Source of the DNA: Pseudomonas putida
GTDB taxonomy: Bacteria > Pseudomonadota > Gammaproteobacteria > Pseudomonadales > Pseudomonadaceae
DNA: 64,000 bases
Assembly: GCF_005080685.1 (NCBI RefSeq)
Contig: NZ_CP039371.1
Coordinates: forward strand, 5,208,001-5,272,000
Direction of reading: 5' to 3'
Positions 10,392 through 20,729 of the stretch are shown here, piece after piece. The position numbers were made by a program, and so were the translations under genes. Under the pieces are notes generated by a model, which ran no database searches, had not been told where the DNA came from, and saw nothing but the letters and a program-made list of their open reading frames with translations. Within the stretch, counting starts at the first letter, position 1; each line of letters opens with the position of its first letter.

Positions 10392-11131
10392 GCTTGGCCT
10401 TCCTCGATCAAAGTGCCTTCGGCGCCACCCACTACGATGTTCAGCAGGGAGCCAGGCTTGTTCATGTTGAATACCCGCAACGGCATATTGTGGTCACGGC
10501 ACAGGCAGATCGCGGTCAAGTCCATGACACCGAGCTTGCGATCCAGGACCTCATCGTAGGTCAGGTGATCGAACTTCTCGGCATGCGGGTCCTTGAATGG
10601 ATCGGCAGTGTACACGCCGTCAACCTTGGTAGCCTTCAGCACCACATCTGCATCGATTTCGATGCCGCGCAGGCAGGCTGCGGAATCGGTGGTGAAGAAC
10701 GGGTTGCCGGTACCGGCGGAGAAAATTACCACATCCCCGGAGTTGAGGTGGCGAATAGCTTTGCGACGATCGTAATGGTCGGTCACGCCCACCATGGAGA
10801 TGGCCGACATCACCAGGGCCGGGATGTTCGAGCGCTCCAGCGCATCGCGCATGGCCAGGCCGTTCATCACGGTGGCGAGCATGCCCATGTGGTCACCGGT
10901 GACGCGATCCATGCCGGCCGCACTGAGCGCGGCACCACGGAACAGGTTGCCACCACCGATCACCAGGCCGACCTGGACACCGATCCCTACCAGCTGGCCG
11001 ACTTCAAGGGCCATGCGATCCAGTACCTTCGGGTCGATCCCGAAGTCTTCCGAGCCCATCAGGGCCTCGCCGCTAAGTTTGAGCAAAATGCGTTTATAGC
11101 GAGGTTGGCGACCACTCACCTGCTGAGCCAT
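10388..11131 (-). CDS. pyrH: UMP kinase
   Basis: 247 residues. PyrH phosphorylates UMP to UDP and is normally allosterically controlled by GTP and UTP. The amino-acid-kinase fold is shown by [13 protein letters not shown] near the N-terminus, the glycine-rich [12 protein letters not shown] and the late [10 protein letters not shown] segment. It lies downstream of tsf after a 180-nt gap with a terminator-like hairpin, so it may have its own promoter in addition to any readthrough. Confidence 0.97.
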   Translation of the reverse strand: MAQQVSGRQPRYKRILLKLSGEALMGSEDFGIDPKVLDRMALEVGQLVGIGVQVGLVIGGGNLFRGAALSAAGMDRVTGDHMGMLATVMNGLAMRDALERSNIPALVMSAISMVGVTDHYDRRKAIRHLNSGDVVIFSAGTGNPFFTTDSAACLRGIEIDADVVLKATKVDGVYTADPFKDPHAEKFDHLTYDEVLDRKLGVMDLTAICLCRDHNMPLRVFNMNKPGSLLNIVVGGAEGTLIEEGQA

Positions 11132-11255
11132 TGCGAGTCTCTCCTGCGGCGTACTTTTAGAAAATTCGTGCGAGCTGTTTACAGCTTGCTAACTGTAGCG
11201 TGGCACCGCTTCGGTGCCAGCGGAGACGGGTCGGATAAACCCTCCTCCGTTTTGA

Positions 11256-11291
11256 CAAAGAGGCTGCGCGCGTGAGCGGGCAGCCTCTTTG
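11256..11291 (-). terminator. Terminator-like hairpin downstream of tsf
   Basis: A perfect 12-bp inverted repeat (11256-11267 with 11280-11291, CAAAGAGGCTGC arms, 12-nt loop) lies 21 nt past the tsf stop codon. Only a weak U stretch is present (CTCTTTG inside the 3' arm), so termination may be partial. It separates the rpsB-tsf transcript from pyrH-frr. Confidence 0.65.
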
Positions 11292-11311
11292 GGGCGACAG
11301 ACGGGGCTGTC

Positions 11312-12175
11312 TTACTGCTTGGCAGCAGCTACCTGAGCGGCAACTTCGGCAGCGAAGTCGTCGACGGGCTTCTCGATGCCTTCGCCAACCTTGAAGTAGG
11401 TGAAGGAAACGATTTCAGCACCGGCTTTCTTGGCCAGCTCGCCAACCTTGACTTCCGGGTTCATGACGAAAGCCTGCTCTTTCAGCGAGGCTTCGGCCTT
11501 GAACTTGGCGATACGACCGTTGACCATGTTTTCAACGATGTTTTCCGGCTTGCCGGCGATCTTGTCAGCGTTCAGCTGCAGGAAGACGCCCTTCTCGCGC
11601 TCGATGGCCTCGGCGGAGATTTCCGACGAATCCAGGAACTCTGGGTTCGAAGCGGCAACGTGCATGGCGATGTTCTTGGCCAGCTCGATGTCGCCGCCCT
11701 TCAGAACAACGGCAGCGCCGATCTTGTTGCCGTGCAGGTAGGCACCGACAACGTCACCCTCAACGCGCACCAGGCGACGGATGTTGACGTTCTCGCCGCA
11801 CTTGGCGACCAGGGCTTCACGAGCGGCTTCACGCGATGCGATCAGCGGAGCTGCGTCGGTCAGCTTCTGGGCGAAGGCTTCTTCCAGGCTTTCGGCCACG
11901 AAGTTCTTGAAGTCGTCTTGCAGGGCCAGGAAGTCGGTCTGCGAGTTGACTTCCAGCAGGACCGCGGCCTTGCCGTCGGTCTTGACGGCGATAGCGCCTT
12001 CAGCAGCGACGTTGCCGGCCTTCTTGGCGGCCTTGATGGCGCCCGAGGCACGCATGTCGTCAATGGCTTTTTCGATGTCGCCGCCGGCCTTTTCCAGGGC
12101 CTTCTTGCAATCCATCATGCCTTCGCCGGTACGCTCGCGCAGTTCTTTGACCAGCGCTGCAGTAATTGCTGCCAT
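11312..12175 (-). CDS. tsf: Translation elongation factor Ts
   Basis: 287 residues. EF-Ts is the guanine-nucleotide exchange factor for EF-Tu. The N-terminal UBA-like domain carries the signature LRERTGEGMMDCKKALEKAG; the core contains the EF-Tu-contacting segment SQTDFLALQDDFKNF. It follows rpsB after a 185-nt spacer containing a strong hairpin, the conserved rpsB-tsf arrangement. Confidence 0.98.
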   Translation of the reverse strand: MAAITAALVKELRERTGEGMMDCKKALEKAGGDIEKAIDDMRASGAIKAAKKAGNVAAEGAIAVKTDGKAAVLLEVNSQTDFLALQDDFKNFVAESLEEAFAQKLTDAAPLIASREAAREALVAKCGENVNIRRLVRVEGDVVGAYLHGNKIGAAVVLKGGDIELAKNIAMHVAASNPEFLDSSEISAEAIEREKGVFLQLNADKIAGKPENIVENMVNGRIAKFKAEASLKEQAFVMNPEVKVGELAKKAGAEIVSFTYFKVGEGIEKPVDDFAAEVAAQVAAAKQ

Positions 12176-12308
12176 TTCAAAATCCTCTTGGAAAGTTTTT
12201 CAACCATTCCACCCGTTCGTCACGGGCGTTAAATTCTGCAAATCCGCTGCTGGTATCTCAGCTCGACCATGATGCGAGGGCGATGCTGACAGCAGGATTT
12301 CAAGGTGG

Positions 12309-12335
12309 CAAAAAGGGGGCAAAGCCCCCTTTTTG
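12309..12335 (-). terminator. Perfect hairpin in the rpsB-tsf spacer
   Basis: 12-bp perfect stem (12309-12320 and 12324-12335, CAAAAAGGGGGC arms) with a 3-nt loop. The 3' arm ends in five Us on either strand, so this is a textbook intrinsic terminator shape. It sits 25 nt downstream of rpsB. Since tsf is normally co-transcribed with rpsB, it probably acts as a partial terminator or attenuator. Confidence 0.8.
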
Positions 12336-12360
12336 CGTGCCAAGTAGACGCTAGCGCCTA

Positions 12361-13098
12361 TTACTCGGCAGCAGGTGCAGCCGCTTCTTCAGCGTAGACT
12401 TCGGTGCCACCAGCAACGTTGTTGCGGCCGCGGATGATGGCGTCGGCCATCGAAGTCATGTACAGCTCGATGGCGCGGATGGCGTCGTCGTTACCTGGGA
12501 TGACGTAGTCAACGCCTTCTGGGCTGCTGTTGGTATCGACAACGCCGATAACCGGGATGCCCAGCTTGTTGGCTTCGGTGATGGCAATGCGCTCGTGATC
12601 GACGTCGATCACGAACAGGGCATCAGGCAGGCCGCCCATGTCCTTGATACCACCCAGGCTACGATCCAGCTTTTCCAGATCGCGCGAACGCATCAGGGCT
12701 TCTTTCTTGGTCAGCTTGGCAAAGGTGCCATCTTCGGCCTGGGTTTCCAGGTCGCGCAGACGCTTGATCGAGGCGCGGATGGTTTTGTAGTTGGTCAGCA
12801 TGCCGCCCAACCAACGGTGATCAACGTATGGCGAACCTGCGCGAGCAGCTTGCTCGGCAACGATCTTGCCAGCGGAACGCTTGGTACCGACGAACAGGAT
12901 CTTGTTCTTGCCCTGAGCCAGGCGCTCTACGAACGCCAGAGCGTCGTTGAACATTGGCAGGGTTTTTTCCAGGTTGATGATGTGGATCTTGTTGCGCGCG
13001 CCGAAAATGAACTTGCCCATTTTCGGGTTCCAGTAACGGGTCTGGTGGCCGAAGTGCACACCGGCCTTCAGCATATCGCGCATGTTGACTTGGGACAT
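12361..13098 (-). CDS. rpsB: 30S ribosomal protein S2
   Basis: S2 is assembled late onto the 30S subunit. From the ATG at 13098 ([27 protein letters not shown]) it is 245 residues, with an AAGGA-type Shine-Dalgarno about 10 nt upstream. The longer open frame to 13251 covers the 5' leader and is not coding. The C-terminus is an acidic and alanine-rich tail ([11 protein letters not shown]). It is transcribed divergently from map. Confidence 0.98.
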   Translation of the reverse strand: MSQVNMRDMLKAGVHFGHQTRYWNPKMGKFIFGARNKIHIINLEKTLPMFNDALAFVERLAQGKNKILFVGTKRSAGKIVAEQAARAGSPYVDHRWLGGMLTNYKTIRASIKRLRDLETQAEDGTFAKLTKKEALMRSRDLEKLDRSLGGIKDMGGLPDALFVIDVDHERIAITEANKLGIPVIGVVDTNSSPEGVDYVIPGNDDAIRAIELYMTSMADAIIRGRNNVAGGTEVYAEEAAAPAAE

Positions 13099-13456
13099 GA
13101 TAGTTCCTTGATAAGTCGGGTTGGGCCTCCACGCATCCCAATGACCAACCCACGTTCCTGAACCAAGTTCGAGGGAAACGGGGCACCCAGGCCATCGTGT
13201 CGACACGTGTGTGGGTTTGTGCTTCCGGGGACCTCCCCGAAAGCGGCGCATTTTATACCACAGACCGCCGGCAAACGGAACCCGGATAATGTTGCGTCCG
13301 TCAGCGGCTTTTGCAGCACCAAGGCTTTGGCGCCAGAATGCCTTCTATTGGACCACATCCTGGCCGCCTTTATCCCGACAGATTGCAGCCCCGCTCTGGT
13401 AGAATCCGGCCTTTCCCGTTTGTTCGCGCCCTAGATGGCGCCGTAGAGAGCCTGCA
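13099..13456. promoter_or_regulatory. Divergent rpsB/map intergenic region with rpsB leader
   Basis: 358 nt without a gene. On the minus strand a TATAAA -10 box (13252-13257) followed by a GC-rich discriminator (ATGCGCCGC) suggests an rpsB promoter under growth-rate or stringent control; the -35 is not clear. The resulting leader of about 145 nt has a hairpin at 13221-13244 (10-bp stem with one mismatch). In gamma-proteobacteria the rpsB leader is the site where S2 represses its own operon; I infer the same here. On the plus strand TAGAAT at 13400-13405 is a possible map -10, with no good -35. Confidence 0.5.
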
Positions 13457-14239
13457 ATGACCGTTACCATCAAGACCGCAGAAGACATCGAAAAGATGCG
13501 CATCGCCGGCCGCCTGGCCGCCGAAGTGCTCGAAATGATCGAGGAACACGTCAAGCCCGGCGTCACCACCGAAGAGCTCGACCGCCTGTGCCACGACTAT
13601 ATCGTCAATGTCCAGCAGGCCATCCCGGCGCCGCTCAACTACAAGGGCTTCCCCAAGTCGATCTGCACATCGGTCAACCACGTCGTCTGCCACGGCATTC
13701 CCGGTGAAAAACCACTGAAGGACGGCGACACGCTGAACATCGACGTCACCGTGATCAAGGACGGCTACCACGGCGACACCAGCCGCATGTTCCACGTAGG
13801 CACCGTGCCGGCCTGGGCCGAGCGCCTGTCCAAGGTCACCCAGGAATGCATGTACAAGGCCATCGAGCTGGTCAAGCCGGGCTGCCGCCTGGGCGACATC
13901 GGCGAGGTGATCCAGAAGCACGCCGAAAAGAACGGCTTCTCGGTGGTACGCGAATTCTGCGGCCACGGCATCGGCAAGGTATTCCATGAAGAGCCGCAGA
14001 TCCTCCACTACGGCAAGGCCGGCACCGGCATGGAACTCAAGGAAGGCATGACCTTCACCATCGAGCCGATGATCAACCAGGGCAAGGCCGACACCAAGGT
14101 GCTGGGCGACGGCTGGACCGCCATCACCAAGGACCGCAAACTCTCGGCCCAGTGGGAACACACCCTGGTGGTGACCGCCACCGGCTACGAAATCTTCACC
14201 CTGCGCAAGGACGACACCATCCCGCGCACTTCCGCCTGA
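13457..14239 (+). CDS. map: Methionine aminopeptidase, type I
   Basis: 260 residues. It removes the initiator methionine from nascent proteins. The pita-bread fold metal ligands are recognisable: D in LNIDVTVIKDGYHGD (two aspartates), H in CGHGIGKVFHEEP, E in FTIEPMIN and E in WEHTLVVT. There is no N-terminal extension beyond the core, so it is type Ia. It is followed 36 nt later by glnD and is the first gene of a plus-strand run. Confidence 0.97.
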   Translation: MTVTIKTAEDIEKMRIAGRLAAEVLEMIEEHVKPGVTTEELDRLCHDYIVNVQQAIPAPLNYKGFPKSICTSVNHVVCHGIPGEKPLKDGDTLNIDVTVIKDGYHGDTSRMFHVGTVPAWAERLSKVTQECMYKAIELVKPGCRLGDIGEVIQKHAEKNGFSVVREFCGHGIGKVFHEEPQILHYGKAGTGMELKEGMTFTIEPMINQGKADTKVLGDGWTAITKDRKLSAQWEHTLVVTATGYEIFTLRKDDTIPRTSA

Positions 14240-14275
14240 CCTTACCCGGCCACTTTACGACAGGAACGCGACAGC

Positions 14276-16978
14276 ATGCCCCAGGTGGACCCCGAGCTGT
14301 TCGACCGTGGCCAGTTCCAGGCGGAACTGGCCCTCAAGGCAAGCCCCATCGCCGCTTTCAAGAAGGCCATCCGCCAGGCCGGCGAGGTGCTCGACAAGCG
14401 TTTTCGCGAAGGTCGGGAAATCCGTAGCCTGATCGAGGATCGCGCCTGGCTCGTCGACAATATCCTGCAACAGGCGTGGAACCAGTTCGACTGGGGCGAT
14501 GCCGGCGGCATCGCCCTGGTGGCGGTAGGCGGCTATGGCCGCGGCGAACTCCACCCGCACTCTGACATCGACCTGTTGATCCTGCTCGGTGCCGCCGAGC
14601 ATGAGCAGTACCGCGAAGCCATCGAGCGCTTCCTGACCCTGCTCTGGGACATCGGCCTGGAAGTCGGCCAGAGCGTGCGCAGCGTCGGCGAATGCGCCGA
14701 GCAGGCCCGCGCCGACCTGACGGTAATCACCAACCTGATGGAAAGCCGTACCATCGCCGGCCCCGAGGCCCTGCGCCAGCGCATGCTGGAGGTGACCAGC
14801 ACCGCCAACATGTGGCCGAGCAGGGAGTTCTTCCTGGCCAAGCGCGCCGAGCTCAAGGCTCGCCATCACAAGTACAACGACACCGAGTACAACCTCGAGC
14901 CCAACGTCAAGGGTTCGCCCGGTGGGCTGCGCGACATCCAGACGGTGCTCTGGGTGGCCCGGCGCCAGTACGGCACCCTGAACCTCCACGCGCTGGCCGG
15001 TGAAGGCTTCCTGCTGGAAAGCGAGAACGAGCTGCTGGCTTCCTCCCAGGACTTCCTGTGGAAGGTGCGTTACGCGCTGCACATGCTCGCGGGGCGCTCC
15101 GAGGACCGCCTGCTGTTCGACCACCAGCGCAGCATCGCCGCGCTGCTGGGCTACAGCGACGAGAACCCCAAGCGCGCCATCGAGCAGTTCATGCAGCAGT
15201 ACTACCGGGTGGTGATGAGCATCAGCCAGCTGTGCGACCTGATCATCCAGCATTTCGAGGAAGTCATCCTCGCCGACGACGACAGCGGCAGCACCCAGCC
15301 ACTCAATGCCCGCTTCCGCCTGCACGACGGCTATATCGAGGCAGCCCACGCCAACGTGTTCAAACGCACGCCGTTCGCCATGCTGGAGATTTTCGTGCTG
15401 ATGGCCCAGCACCCGGAGATCAAGGGCGTGCGCGCCGACACCGTGCGCCTGCTGCGCGAGCATCGGCACCTGATCGACGAGACCTTCCGCAACGATATCC
15501 GCAACACCAGCCTGTTCATCGAACTCTTCAAGTGCGAGGTCGGCATCCACCGCAACCTGCGCCGGATGAACCGCTACGGGATCCTCGGGCGCTACCTGCC
15601 GGAATTCGGCCTGATCGTCGGGCAGATGCAGCACGACCTGTTCCACATCTATACCGTGGACGCGCACACCCTCAATCTCATCAAGCACCTGCGCAAGCTG
15701 CAGTACACGCCGGTGTCCGAGAAATTCCCGCTGGCCAGCAAGCTCATGGGCCGCCTGCCCAAGCCCGAGCTGATCTACCTGGCCGGCCTGTACCACGACA
15801 TCGGCAAGGGTCGCCAGGGCGACCACTCCGAGCTCGGCGCGGTGGATGCGCAGAAGTTCTGCGAACGCCATCAACTGCCGGCCTGGGATTCGCGCCTGAT
15901 CGTCTGGCTGGTGCAAAACCACCTGGTGATGTCCACCACCGCCCAGCGCAAGGACCTGTCCGACCCACAGGTGATCAACGATTTCGCCTTGCACGTGGGC
16001 GACGAGACCCGCCTGGACTACCTCTATGTGCTGACCGTGGCCGACATCAACGCCACCAACCCCAGCTTGTGGAACTCCTGGCGCGCCAGCCTGCTGCGCC
16101 AACTCTACACCGAGACCAAGCGCGCCTTGCGCCGGGGCCTGGAGAACCCGCTGGACCGCGAGGAGCAGATTCGCCAGACGCAAAGCGCGGCCCTGGACAT
16201 CCTGATCCGCGAAGGCACCGACCCGGACGACGTCGAACAGCTATGGTCACAGCTGGGGGATGACTATTTCCTCAAGCACACCGCCGCCGACGTGGCCTGG
16301 CACAGCGATGCGATCCTCCAGCAGCCGGCCGATGGCGGGCCGCTGGTGCTGATCAAGGAAACCACCCAGCGCGAGTTCGAAGGCGGCACCCAGATCTTCA
16401 TCTACGCCCCCGACCAGCACGACTTCTTCGCCGTGACGGTGGCCGCCATGTCGCAGTTGAACCTGAACATCCACGATGCGCGGATCATCACCTCCAGCAG
16501 TCAATTCACCCTCGACACCTACATCGTGCTCGACAACGACGGCGGCTCGATCGGTGACAACCCGCAGCGGGTCAAGCAGATACGCGAGGGGCTGACCGAA
16601 GCCTTGCGCACCCCCGAGGACTACCCGACCATCATTCAGCGCCGGGTACCGCGCCAGCTCAAGCACTTCACGTTCGCTCCGCAGGTGACCATCCACAACG
16701 ACGCCCAACGACCGGTGACCGTCCTCGAGATCATCGCCCCCGACCGGCCGGGGCTTCTGGCCAGGATCGGGCGGATCTTCCTGGAGTTCGACCTGTCGCT
16801 GCAGAACGCCAAGATCGCCACGCTCGGCGAGCGGGTGGAGGACGTGTTCTTCATCACCGACGCCGACAATCAGCCGCTGTCCGACCCGCAGTTGTGCAGC
16901 CGCCTGCAGGAAGCCATCGTGCAGCAACTGCAGGCAGGCCAGGGCAGCGACGCCAGCCCCAGCCGCGTGACCTTTTAA
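14276..16978 (+). CDS. glnD: PII uridylyltransferase/uridylyl-removing enzyme GlnD
   Basis: 900 residues. GlnD senses glutamine and adds or removes UMP on the PII proteins, controlling glutamine synthetase and NtrBC. The nucleotidyltransferase motif is [16 protein letters not shown] at residues 85-100. The HD phosphohydrolase domain (uridylyl removal) is marked by [19 protein letters not shown] around residue 500. Two ACT domains, which bind glutamine, fill the last 200 residues ([18 protein letters not shown] and [18 protein letters not shown]). The map-glnD-dapC order is usual in pseudomonads. Confidence 0.98.
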   Translation: MPQVDPELFDRGQFQAELALKASPIAAFKKAIRQAGEVLDKRFREGREIRSLIEDRAWLVDNILQQAWNQFDWGDAGGIALVAVGGYGRGELHPHSDIDLLILLGAAEHEQYREAIERFLTLLWDIGLEVGQSVRSVGECAEQARADLTVITNLMESRTIAGPEALRQRMLEVTSTANMWPSREFFLAKRAELKARHHKYNDTEYNLEPNVKGSPGGLRDIQTVLWVARRQYGTLNLHALAGEGFLLESENELLASSQDFLWKVRYALHMLAGRSEDRLLFDHQRSIAALLGYSDENPKRAIEQFMQQYYRVVMSISQLCDLIIQHFEEVILADDDSGSTQPLNARFRLHDGYIEAAHANVFKRTPFAMLEIFVLMAQHPEIKGVRADTVRLLREHRHLIDETFRNDIRNTSLFIELFKCEVGIHRNLRRMNRYGILGRYLPEFGLIVGQMQHDLFHIYTVDAHTLNLIKHLRKLQYTPVSEKFPLASKLMGRLPKPELIYLAGLYHDIGKGRQGDHSELGAVDAQKFCERHQLPAWDSRLIVWLVQNHLVMSTTAQRKDLSDPQVINDFALHVGDETRLDYLYVLTVADINATNPSLWNSWRASLLRQLYTETKRALRRGLENPLDREEQIRQTQSAALDILIREGTDPDDVEQLWSQLGDDYFLKHTAADVAWHSDAILQQPADGGPLVLIKETTQREFEGGTQIFIYAPDQHDFFAVTVAAMSQLNLNIHDARIITSSSQFTLDTYIVLDNDGGSIGDNPQRVKQIREGLTEALRTPEDYPTIIQRRVPRQLKHFTFAPQVTIHNDAQRPVTVLEIIAPDRPGLLARIGRIFLEFDLSLQNAKIATLGERVEDVFFITDADNQPLSDPQLCSRLQEAIVQQLQAGQGSDASPSRVTF

Positions 16979-17012
16979 CGATTAGATAGACGATTGACGA
17001 GACCTTGCGCCG

Positions 17013-18209
17013 ATGAACCATGCCTTGACCCAGCTGCAGCCCTACCCGTTCGAGAAACTCCGCGCCCTGCTGGGTAGCGTGAAGCCAGCCGCAGACAAAC
17101 GCGCCATTGCCCTGTCGATCGGTGAGCCGAAGCACGAATCGCCGGCATTCGTCGCCCAAGCCATGGCCGACAACCTCGACAAACTGGCCGTCTACCCCAG
17201 CACCATCGGCTTGCCGGCCCTGCGCCAGGCCATTGCCCAATGGTGCGAGCGCCGTTTCGGCGTGCCGGCCGGCTGGCTGGACGCCGACCGCCACGTGCTG
17301 CCGGTCAATGGCACCCGCGAGGCGCTGTTCGCCTTCACCCAAGCCGTGGTCAACCGTGCCGATGACGGACTGGTGATCAGCCCCAACCCGTTCTACCAGA
17401 TCTACGAAGGTGCCGCGCTGCTGGCAGGTGCCACCCCGCACTACCTGCCGTGCCTGGAAAACAACGGCTTCAACCCCGACTTCGACGCCGTGCCGGCCGA
17501 GGTCTGGAAACGTTGCCAGATCCTCTTCCTCTGCTCGCCAGGCAACCCGACCGGCGCCTTGGTGCCGATGGATACCCTGAAGAAGCTGATCGCCCTAGCC
17601 GACGAGCACGACTTCGTGATCGCCGCCGACGAGTGCTACAGCGAGCTGTACTTCGACGAGGATGCACCACCACCGGGCCTGCTGACCGCCTGCGCCGAGC
17701 TCGGTCGCAGCGACTTCAAGCGTTGCGTGGTGTTCCACAGCCTGTCCAAGCGTTCCAACTTGCCGGGGCTGCGCTCGGGCTTCGTGGCCGGCGACGCCGA
17801 GATCATCAAGCCGTTCCTGCTGTACCGCACCTACCATGGCTGCGCCATGCCGGTGCAGACCCAGCTGGCCAGCATCGCCGCCTGGCAGGACGAAGCCCAT
17901 GTTCGCGAGAACCGCGATCAGTACCGGGCCAAGTACGACGCCGTGCTCGACATCCTGCAGCCAGTGATGGACGTGCAGCGCCCGGATGGCAGTTTCTACC
18001 TGTGGGCCAAGGTGCCCGGCAGCGATGCCGACTTCACCCGTGACCTGTTCGAGGCGCAGCACGTGACCGTGGTGCCGGGCTCGTACCTGTCGCGTGAGGT
18101 GGATGGCGTCAACCCAGGGGCTGGGCGGGTGCGCATGGCACTGGTCGCGCCGCTGGCAGAATGCATCGAGGCAGCGGAGCGGATTCGCGCCTTCCTGCAA
18201 AGCCGCTGA
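17013..18209 (+). CDS. dapC: N-succinyl-L,L-diaminopimelate aminotransferase
   Basis: 398 residues. This PLP enzyme converts N-succinyl-2-amino-6-ketopimelate to N-succinyl-diaminopimelate in lysine and peptidoglycan precursor synthesis. It belongs to fold-type I class I aminotransferases: SPNPFYQIYEGAA, CSPGNPTGA, AADECYSELY and the PLP lysine in FHSLSKRSNLPGLRSGF. The assignment as DapC rather than ArgD-type rests on overall sequence and on dapD and dapE nearby. Confidence 0.93.
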   Translation: MNHALTQLQPYPFEKLRALLGSVKPAADKRAIALSIGEPKHESPAFVAQAMADNLDKLAVYPSTIGLPALRQAIAQWCERRFGVPAGWLDADRHVLPVNGTREALFAFTQAVVNRADDGLVISPNPFYQIYEGAALLAGATPHYLPCLENNGFNPDFDAVPAEVWKRCQILFLCSPGNPTGALVPMDTLKKLIALADEHDFVIAADECYSELYFDEDAPPPGLLTACAELGRSDFKRCVVFHSLSKRSNLPGLRSGFVAGDAEIIKPFLLYRTYHGCAMPVQTQLASIAAWQDEAHVRENRDQYRAKYDAVLDILQPVMDVQRPDGSFYLWAKVPGSDADFTRDLFEAQHVTVVPGSYLSREVDGVNPGAGRVRMALVAPLAECIEAAERIRAFLQSR

Positions 18210-18216
18210 TGGGTCC

Positions 18217-18233
18217 GGGGCGCTTTGCGCCCC
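18217..18233. terminator. Hairpin between convergent dapC and antiporter
   Basis: A perfect 7-bp GC stem (GGGGCGC with GCGCCCC, 3-nt loop TTT) fills the 38-nt gap between two convergent genes. There is no U tract on either side, so it may mark RNA ends or slow polymerase rather than act as a classical terminator. Confidence 0.5.
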
Positions 18234-18247
18234 ATTCCCAGGCAGAT

Positions 18248-19894
18248 CTACTTGACCGGCCCCAGGTTGGCCTCGCTCATGTCCAGCTCACCGAGCACCT
18301 GCCGTACCACCTCATCGCCCACCAGATGCTGGCGATGCAGGTTGTACAGCTCCAGCCGCTGCGCCCGCAGCGCGCGCACACGCAAACGACGCTCCAGCAA
18401 GTCCATCTGCTCGGCCAGGGCTCGCGCCTCGGCGGTGTCGTTGTAGCTGTCTAGCTCGGCCCGGTACTCGGCCATCAACCGCGCTTTCAGCTCGGTAGCC
18501 AGGGTCGCCTGGGCGGCATCCTGGGGCGCGTTGGCATCGATGACCTCCTCGGCCTCCAGCGCATGGATCGCCGCCTCCACCGTACGCCGCCAAGCCTCCT
18601 GGACTTCCTGGTGCAAGCGCTCGTCAGGGCTCTTGGTCACCCCGCGCAACAGCAGCGGCAGGGCGATACAGGCACTGATCAACGACAGCAGGATCACCCC
18701 GGCAGCGATGAAGATCAGCAGGTCACGCTCGGGGAATGCCTTGCCCGCCCCCATCAACAGCGGGATCGACATCACGCCGGCCAAGGTCACCGCACCACGC
18801 ACGCCCCCCAGCGTCATCAGCCAGCACGAGCGCGTGGTGGGCAGCAGTACCAGCGCCGGCTTGCCGCGCCAGCGGCGGACCACGCCGATAGCTCGCCAGA
18901 TGCTTTGTACCCAGATGAACCGCAACAGGATCAGCGCGGCGAAGATCGCCACCACGTCCAGGCAGCGCCAGGCCAGGGTTGGCCAGACCGTGGCCTCGTG
19001 GCTGACCACGGCCTTGATGATGTCCGGCAATTGCAGGCCCAACAGCAGGAAGATCAGGCCGTTGAAGGCGAACTCCAGCAACGACCAGACGCTGCGGTTG
19101 AGCAAACGGGTGCTGGTCTGGCGCGGCAGCAGGTCAAGCCAGCTCTGCATCATGCCGGCCGCCACCGCCGAAAGAATGCCCGACACCCCCAGGCGCTCGG
19201 CCAGCACGTAGGCGGCAAACGGCAACAGCAGCATGAATACCACGTGGGTCGCCGGATCGTCCCAGCCACGCGCGATCATCCAGGTACGTAGCCGGCCGAT
19301 CAGCCAACTCAAGGCCACCCCCACCGCCAGGCCTCCGAGGGCAACCAGGACGAAACTGACGCTGGCGTCGGTCAGCGAGAACACCCCGGTAATTGCCGCG
19401 GCCAGGGCAAACTTGAAGGTCACCAGACCCGAAGCGTCGTTCATCAACGCCTCGCCTTGCAGCATGTGCATCAGCGGCGTTGGCAGGCGGTCCTGGGTGA
19501 TGGCCGACACCGCCACGGCGTCGGTAGGCGACAGCACCGCAGCCAGGGCGAAGGCGACTGCCAGCGGGATGGACGGCAGCAGCCAGTGAATGAACAGGCC
19601 CGCACCGACCACGGTGAACAGCACCAGGCCAACCGCCAATGCCACCACTGGCCCGCGGATGCGCCACAGCTCGCGCTTGGGGATACGCCAGCCGTCGGCG
19701 AACAGCAGCGGCGGCAGGAACAGGAACAGGAACAGCTCGGGATTGAGGGCAACATGCAAGCCGAGGGTCGGCCAGGCCAACAATGCGCCAGCGGCGATCT
19801 GCACCAGAGGGAGCGGCAGCGGGATCACCCTGCCGACCAGTTTCGAGACGCTTACCAGTGTCAGCAGGATGAGGACGGTGTAGGCGGACTGCAT
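18248..19894 (-). CDS. Na+/H+ antiporter (CPA1/NhaP type)
   Basis: 548 residues from the ATG at 19894 (MQSAYTVLILLTLVSVSKLVGR), which has GGAAG about 10 nt upstream; an 18-residue longer frame starts at 19948. About twelve membrane helices occupy the first 420 residues. The conserved ion-site segments AAVLSPTDAVAVSAI and GEALMNDASGLVTFKFA identify the CPA1 family of monovalent cation/proton antiporters. The last 130 residues are a charged cytoplasmic tail with predicted helices. It probably contributes to pH and Na+ homeostasis; ion preference cannot be read from sequence. Confidence 0.88.
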   Translation of the reverse strand: MQSAYTVLILLTLVSVSKLVGRVIPLPLPLVQIAAGALLAWPTLGLHVALNPELFLFLFLPPLLFADGWRIPKRELWRIRGPVVALAVGLVLFTVVGAGLFIHWLLPSIPLAVAFALAAVLSPTDAVAVSAITQDRLPTPLMHMLQGEALMNDASGLVTFKFALAAAITGVFSLTDASVSFVLVALGGLAVGVALSWLIGRLRTWMIARGWDDPATHVVFMLLLPFAAYVLAERLGVSGILSAVAAGMMQSWLDLLPRQTSTRLLNRSVWSLLEFAFNGLIFLLLGLQLPDIIKAVVSHEATVWPTLAWRCLDVVAIFAALILLRFIWVQSIWRAIGVVRRWRGKPALVLLPTTRSCWLMTLGGVRGAVTLAGVMSIPLLMGAGKAFPERDLLIFIAAGVILLSLISACIALPLLLRGVTKSPDERLHQEVQEAWRRTVEAAIHALEAEEVIDANAPQDAAQATLATELKARLMAEYRAELDSYNDTAEARALAEQMDLLERRLRVRALRAQRLELYNLHRQHLVGDEVVRQVLGELDMSEANLGPVK

Positions 19895-20040
19895 CCGTGA
19901 AAGCTTCCTTTGTGAACCTAAAACGACAACGGGGCGAAACATCGCCATTGAAACAGTATGTTAGCGGCGCCTGAAGCAACGGAGCCGCTGCACGATAGTC
20001 GCAAGTGGAGGGCGAATATGTAACACAATGCTTCCTAGGC

Positions 20041-20069
20041 CTTAAAAACAAAAACCCGCCTAGGCGGGT
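20041..20069 (-). terminator. Terminator of the toxin-antitoxin pair
   Basis: A 7-bp perfect stem (ACCCGCC and GGCGGGT, 20054-20060 with 20063-20069) is followed on the minus strand by TTTTGTTTTTAAG, a classic intrinsic terminator 19 nt past the antitoxin stop. Confidence 0.85.
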
Positions 20070-20087
20070 CATTGCAGGGTCACGCAC

Positions 20088-20402
20088 TCAGACAGCTTCC
20101 AGCCGTTCGAGCATATCTGGGTACTTTTCGACGAGTTTCAAAAGCATGGCGGCTTGCGGGTTGGGGCTAGCCTTGTCCTGCTCCCAATTCCTGAGCGTGG
20201 CAGCCTTGGTCCGTATGCACCTCGCGAATACCTCTTGCGACATACGCAGGCGTTCGCGAATGGCCACGATTTCCTGCGATGTGACCTTGGGTGCATCGGT
20301 TACCTTGACGTGATGCTGACGCAACGTGATTTTCCCTTCGCGCTGAGCGTGCATATCGTCGATGCCGCTCATCAGTTCGGCAAACAAATCGCGCTTTTTC
20401 AT
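20088..20402 (-). CDS. HTH antitoxin (HigA/NadS-type XRE regulator)
   Basis: 104 residues. The C-terminal half is a helix-turn-helix of the XRE type (TSQEIVAIRERLRMSQEVFARCIRTKAATLRNWEQDKASP), as in antitoxins paired with RelE/HigB-fold toxins. It should bind the upstream toxin through its N-terminal region and repress the operon. The ATG directly follows the toxin stop (TGAATG), so toxin-first order with tight coupling. An intrinsic terminator lies just downstream. Confidence 0.88.
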   Translation of the reverse strand: MKKRDLFAELMSGIDDMHAQREGKITLRQHHVKVTDAPKVTSQEIVAIRERLRMSQEVFARCIRTKAATLRNWEQDKASPNPQAAMLLKLVEKYPDMLERLEAV

Positions 20403-20729
20403 TCAATTCCTCCTCTGCTTGACCGATCGCTTCGCTTTACGCGCCTCGACCTCAGCAGTGATGGCCTGTTTCAAAGCCCTCTCCTGTTCACAGGTGAGAT
20501 TCTCAAGTTCGTCCTTGTCGTAAATAGCGAACATCCACATTTGCCCATCGCTGGACAACCAGTAGTAAATGACCCGCAGGCCGCCGCGCTTGCCCTTGCC
20601 TCGGCGCCTGTCTCCCCAGCGGAGCTTCCTGAAACCACCCGTGCGAGGCATCACGTCGCCGCACTCGGGGTTTGTCAGCAAATCCTGCTGCAACGCCTTG
20701 TACTCATCATCGCTCAGGTAGTCCGACAC
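20403..20729 (-). CDS. RelE/HigB-family toxin, apparently missing its native start through a T8 frameshift
   Basis: The open frame from GTG 20729 gives 108 residues (MSDYLSDDEYKALQQ...). RGGLRVIYYW and MWMFAIYDKDELENLT match HigB2/RelE-like mRNA-cleaving toxins, which usually begin with a strand reading ETSIFT. Those residues (FETSIFTATV) are encoded in the same frame upstream of the GTG, but that frame has no ATG. An ATG at 20772 reading MEAIFF is one base out of frame across eight Ts (20755-20762). Removing one T gives a 122-residue protein starting MEAIFFETSIFTATVSDYL. The toxin may be inactive, phase-variable or slippage-dependent, or this may be a sequence error. Confidence 0.8.
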   Translation of the reverse strand: MSDYLSDDEYKALQQDLLTNPECGDVMPRTGGFRKLRWGDRRRGKGKRGGLRVIYYWLSSDGQMWMFAIYDKDELENLTCEQERALKQAITAEVEARKAKRSVKQRRN

